A stretch of 64,000 nt of DNA from JACDAN01 sp963801855 (GTDB taxonomy: Bacteria > Actinomycetota > Thermoleophilia > Gaiellales > Gaiellaceae). The notes under the pieces are model-generated. The model had not been told where the DNA came from. It saw only the letters and a list, made by a program, of their open reading frames with translations, and searched no databases. The stretch covers positions 248,001-312,000 of the forward strand of contig CAWDGK010000002.1 of the NCBI GenBank assembly GCA_963801855.1, given 5' to 3'. Shown one piece after another: positions 61,479 to 64,000 of the stretch; positions within the stretch are counted from its first letter, which is position 1; each line of letters begins with the position of its first letter. The position numbers and the translations under genes are program-made.

Positions 61479-61916
61479 ATGCAAAAGACCTGGAACGCAA
61501 AGCCGGGCGAGATCGATCGCCGCTGGTACGTCGTCGACGCCGAGGGCCAGACCCTGGGGCGTCTCGCCACGCGCATCGCCGACACGATCCGCGGCAAGAA
61601 CAAGCCGCAGTACACGCCTCACATCGACACCGGCGACTTCGTCGTCGTCGTGAACGCGGAGAAGATCGCGGTCACCGGGAAGAAGCTCGACGAGAAGCTG
61701 TACCACCGGCACTCCGGGTACCCGGGCGGCCTGCGGACGCGAACGCTGCGCGAGCAGCTCGACCGGCGTCCGACCGAGGTGCTGCGGAAGGCGGTCAAAG
61801 GGATGCTTCCGAGGAACCGCCTCGCCCGCGCGCAGATCACGAAGCTGAAGATCTACGCCGGGCCCAACCATCCGCATGAGGCCCAGGATCCGAAGCCGCT
61901 TCCGGAGGGCTCGTAG
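61479..61916 (+). CDS. rplM: 50S ribosomal protein L13
   Basis: 145 aa, standard length. Motifs: KTWNAKPGEIDRRWYVVDAEG, TLGRLATRIADTIRGKNK, VVVVNAEKIAVTGKKLD, YHRHSGYPGGLRTRTLRE and GMLPRNRLARAQITKLKIYAG. ATG at 61479 matches the N-termini of other L13 proteins; an upstream GTG at 61455 would add eight residues inside the hairpin. Its stop overlaps the rpsI start (GTAGTGG), the classical rplM-rpsI pair. Confidence 0.97.
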   Translation: MQKTWNAKPGEIDRRWYVVDAEGQTLGRLATRIADTIRGKNKPQYTPHIDTGDFVVVVNAEKIAVTGKKLDEKLYHRHSGYPGGLRTRTLREQLDRRPTEVLRKAVKGMLPRNRLARAQITKLKIYAGPNHPHEAQDPKPLPEGS

Positions 61917-62311
61917 TGGCCGAGGTCGCTCAGTACCGCGGAACGGGCAAGCGCAAGACGTCGATCGCGCGCGTGATCCTGCGGCCGGGAGACGGAGCGA
62001 CGTGGATCAACGGCAGGACGATCGAGGACTACTTCCCGCGAGCGACGCACCGCACGGCCCTGATGGCGCCGTTCAAGGTGGCCGGCGCCGAGGCCACGTA
62101 CGACCTTCGGGTTCGAGTCGAGGGCGGCGGGCCGACCGGACAGGCGGAGGCGATCCGCCACGGCATCGCGAGAGCACTCGTCGAGGCGGACCCCGAGTTG
62201 CGAACCGTCTTGAAGCGCGAGGGCTTCCTCACGCGAGACGCGCGCATCGTGGAGCGCAAGAAGGCCGGGCTCCACAAGGCGCGCAAGGCACCTCAATTTT
62301 CGAAACGCTGA
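61916..62311 (+). CDS. rpsI: 30S ribosomal protein S9
   Basis: 131 aa. YRGTGKRKTSIARVILRPG, INGRTIEDYFPR, GPTGQAEAIRHGIARALVEAD, LTRDARIVERKKAGLHKARKAPQFSKR is the typical S9 C-terminus ending in Lys-Arg. GTG start overlapping rplM. The stop codon lies inside a small hairpin (62302-62319) and is followed by a longer one. Confidence 0.97.
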   Translation: MAEVAQYRGTGKRKTSIARVILRPGDGATWINGRTIEDYFPRATHRTALMAPFKVAGAEATYDLRVRVEGGGPTGQAEAIRHGIARALVEADPELRTVLKREGFLTRDARIVERKKAGLHKARKAPQFSKR

Positions 62312-62350
62312 CGCGTTTCTCATCGCGCAAAGTGTTGCCACTTTGCGCGA
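62302..62350 (+). terminator. Two consecutive hairpins after rpsI
   Basis: GAAACGC (62302) pairs with GCGTTTC (62313) across the rpsI stop. TCGCGCAAAGTG (62323) pairs with CACTTTGCGCGA (62339), a perfect 12-bp stem. No T-tract follows; likely transcript-end structures for the rplM-rpsI mRNA. Confidence 0.55.
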
Positions 62351-62464
62351 AACCTCTGTAGCCGGGCGGCGCTCCGCGCCGCGCGGCGCGATCGTCCTCC
62401 ACGGTCTGCTCTCGGTACGAGGAACCGGCGAGGCCGGTCCCTCGGCGGCGGTTGCGAGCTCCCG

Positions 62465-62470
62465 TAAGCT
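62465..62470 (+). promoter_or_regulatory. -10 hexamer TAAGCT, leaderless-type
   Basis: TAAGCT ends 8 bases before the GTG at 62479 of glmM. Confidence 0.45.
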
Positions 62471-62478
62471 CCTGCGCC

Positions 62479-63741
62479 GTGCGCCGCTATTTCGGCACGG
62501 ATGGCGTCCGCGGTGTCGTGGGCGAGGACCTGACCGTCGAGCTCGTCGAGCAACTCGGCCGTGCTTCGGCGCTGTGGTCGGACGGCGGCCGGGTCTTCGT
62601 CGGACGCGACACGCGCGAGTCCGGCCCCATGCTGGAGGACGCGTTCGCCGAGGGCGTCGCGTCCGTCGGCGGCAGCGCGCTCCTCGGTGGAGTGCTGCCC
62701 ACACCGGCCGTCGCCCTCCTGGCGCTCGACCTGGGCGCCGTGGTCTCGGCGTCGCACAATCCGCCGGAGTACAACGGCGTGAAGCTCTTCGACTCCAGGG
62801 GTCAGAAGCTGACCGACGCCTCCGAGGAGGAGATCGAGGCGCTGCTCGACGAGCCTCCCCGCGGCGAGCGCGGCGCGATCGACCGCGTCAGCGTTGCCGC
62901 GGACAGCTACATGGAGCACGTCATCGACCGGTTCGGGTCGCCGCTCGACGGGCGCAAGATCGCGGTCGACTGCGCCAACGGGTCCTACTCGGAGATCGCG
63001 CCGGACGCGTTCAGACGGCTCGGCGCGGAGGTCTTTGCGATCGCAGACGAGCCGGACGGGACGAACATCAACGTGGGTTGCGGCGCAACCGACCTGTCGG
63101 CCCTGCAGGCAAAGGTCGCGGCGACAGGAGCTGACTTCGGGGTCGCGTTCGACGGCGACGGAGACCGAATGCTCGCCGTGGACGCCGACGGCGGAGTCGT
63201 CGACGGAGACCAGATCATCGCGATCCTCGCGCTTCACCTCGACGTCGAGACGGTGGTCGTGACCGTGATGACGAACCTCGGTTTCCACCGCCTGATGAAC
63301 GAGAACGGGATCCGGGTCGTGACCACCGATGTCGGCGACCGCTATGTGCTCGAGGCGCTGCGCCGCGAGGGGGCGATCCTGGGCGGCGAGCAGTCGGGCC
63401 ACATCATCTGCCTCGACGGTCATGTGACCGGCGACGGCCTCGCCGCGGCAATGCTGCTCAGCCGTGCGCTCGAGGGCCGCACGCTCGCCGAGGCCGCCGG
63501 CCAGATGCCGAAGTTCGCGCAGGCGAAGGAGAACGTCCCGGCCCGGGTCAGAGTGCTACCGCAGGGTCTCCAGGACGAGATCGGGCGTCTGAACGACGAG
63601 CTCGACGGAGGGGCTCGAGTGCTCGTCCGTGCGTCGGGGACCGAACCTTTGGTGAGGGTTCTCGCAGAGGCCGAAAACGAGCAGGAAGCGGCGAATCTCT
63701 GTGCTAGGATCACTGCTCTCGTTAGGCGAGAGCTCGGCTAA
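62479..63741 (+). CDS. glmM: Phosphoglucosamine mutase
   Basis: 420 aa. Converts glucosamine-6-phosphate to glucosamine-1-phosphate for UDP-GlcNAc and peptidoglycan synthesis. Motifs: RRYFGTDGVRGVVGEDLTVEL, the phosphoserine loop VSASHNPPEYNGVKLF, the metal loop AFDGDGDRMLAVD, EQSGHIICLDG and VRASGTEPLVRVLAEAE. GTG at 62479. An in-frame start at 62452 would add nine residues with no ribosome-binding site. glmS, the enzyme that makes its substrate, follows 90 bases downstream. Confidence 0.97.
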   Translation: MRRYFGTDGVRGVVGEDLTVELVEQLGRASALWSDGGRVFVGRDTRESGPMLEDAFAEGVASVGGSALLGGVLPTPAVALLALDLGAVVSASHNPPEYNGVKLFDSRGQKLTDASEEEIEALLDEPPRGERGAIDRVSVAADSYMEHVIDRFGSPLDGRKIAVDCANGSYSEIAPDAFRRLGAEVFAIADEPDGTNINVGCGATDLSALQAKVAATGADFGVAFDGDGDRMLAVDADGGVVDGDQIIAILALHLDVETVVVTVMTNLGFHRLMNENGIRVVTTDVGDRYVLEALRREGAILGGEQSGHIICLDGHVTGDGLAAAMLLSRALEGRTLAEAAGQMPKFAQAKENVPARVRVLPQGLQDEIGRLNDELDGGARVLVRASGTEPLVRVLAEAENEQEAANLCARITALVRRELG

Positions 63742-63830
63742 CCGACCGCAATGACGGGGTCGGGTGCAGCCGGGCTCTTGTGCGTTTTTCGAGGGAAAGT
63801 GTCCACGAGAGGCGTCAGAGGAGGTCCCGA

Positions 63831-64000
63831 GTGTGCGGCATCATCGGATACGTCGGGCCTAGAGCGGCGAAGCCGCTTCTGATCCAGGGTCTCGAGCGCC
63901 TCGAGTACCGCGGCTACGACTCGGCCGGGATCGCGCTGATCGAGGACGAGGGGCTCGATTACGTGCGCGCCGTCGGGAACCTCCAGTTCCTGAAAGACGC
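63831..64000 (+). CDS. glmS: Glucosamine-fructose-6-phosphate aminotransferase, N-terminus only
   Basis: The first 56 residues are present before the window ends: CGIIGYVGPRAAKPLLIQGLERLEYRGYDSAGIALIEDEG (in outline), with Cys2 as the glutaminase nucleophile and the LEYRGYDSAG motif. It makes glucosamine-6-phosphate from fructose-6-phosphate and glutamine. GTG at 63831 with AGAGGAGG upstream (63818-63825), a classical site. The 89-base leader from 63742 is too short for a glmS ribozyme. Confidence 0.95.
   Translation, partial: MCGIIGYVGPRAAKPLLIQGLERLEYRGYDSAGIALIEDEGLDYVRAVGNLQFLKD

Noticed and set aside
63742..63830. glmS ribozyme or riboswitch in the glmM-glmS gap
   Set aside because: The gap is 89 bases, too short for the ribozyme, and no matching core is visible; the ribozyme is known from Firmicutes and relatives.
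1..64000. tRNA, rRNA or tmRNA genes
   Set aside because: No cloverleaf-consistent sequence or CCA-adjacent acceptor stems were noticed, and coding density leaves little room; a covariance scan would settle it.

Overview
The window is a high-GC chromosomal segment from an actinobacterium. The marker set (demethylmenaquinone methyltransferase, a GuaB3-type IMP dehydrogenase homologue, a DUF6458 protein, HTTM and DUF2071 proteins), many GTG/TTG starts and very short intergenic regions fit the class Thermoleophilia (Gaiellales/Solirubrobacterales-like). That placement is inferred from gene content, not from a marker phylogeny. I see no rRNA, tRNA, CRISPR array, transposase or phage gene.
Layout. 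0-3.9 kb (minus): menG, an integral membrane protein, a long coiled-coil protein, a 64-aa protein and xseA (cut by the window edge). 3.9-9.7 kb (plus): two small unknowns, proline dehydrogenase, a secreted PF03640-like protein, a DUF4015 glycoside-hydrolase-like protein, an M32 carboxypeptidase and a broken NTF2-like gene. 9.7-13.5 kb: a duplicated EF-hand membrane protein, then a minus operon with a DHFR-like protein, a FabL-type enoyl reductase and a methyltransferase. 13.6-25.4 kb: EamA transporter, HPPD, a degraded HTTM gene, DUF2071, a PYROXD2-like oxidoreductase, a WD40/RTX secreted protein, a CDF transporter, and fumarylacetoacetase-family plus homogentisate dioxygenase genes. HPPD, homogentisate dioxygenase and the FAH protein give most of a tyrosine/homogentisate degradation route. 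25.5-34 kb: a secreted triple-repeat protein, AlkA, two coupled genes, DUF72, a secreted protein, and an ABC solute-binding protein coupled to an S15-like hydrolase. 34-45 kb: dense housekeeping genes (murI, rph, rdgB, pyrE, hup, pyrF, LysM, a D,D-carboxypeptidase, a PfkB kinase, guaB3, guaA). 45-57.4 kb: a large cell-surface and regulatory region with a teneurin-like RHS/NHL gene, a collagen-stalk propeller protein and LuxR-type regulators, most of it frameshifted. 57.4-64 kb: nitroreductase, PLD-like protein, a cupredoxin/membrane-protein operon, then rplM-rpsI, glmM and the start of glmS.
Two patterns run through the window. First, many start codons sit 6-9 nt after a TAnnnT hexamer with no ribosome-binding site, suggesting widespread leaderless transcription. 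Second, single-base indels interrupt at least ten genes, with the highest density at 48-57.4 kb. Because the protein remains recognisable in the next frame, these are either recent lesions or sequencing/assembly errors. Where a gene is interrupted I give the full extent and the approximate break points.
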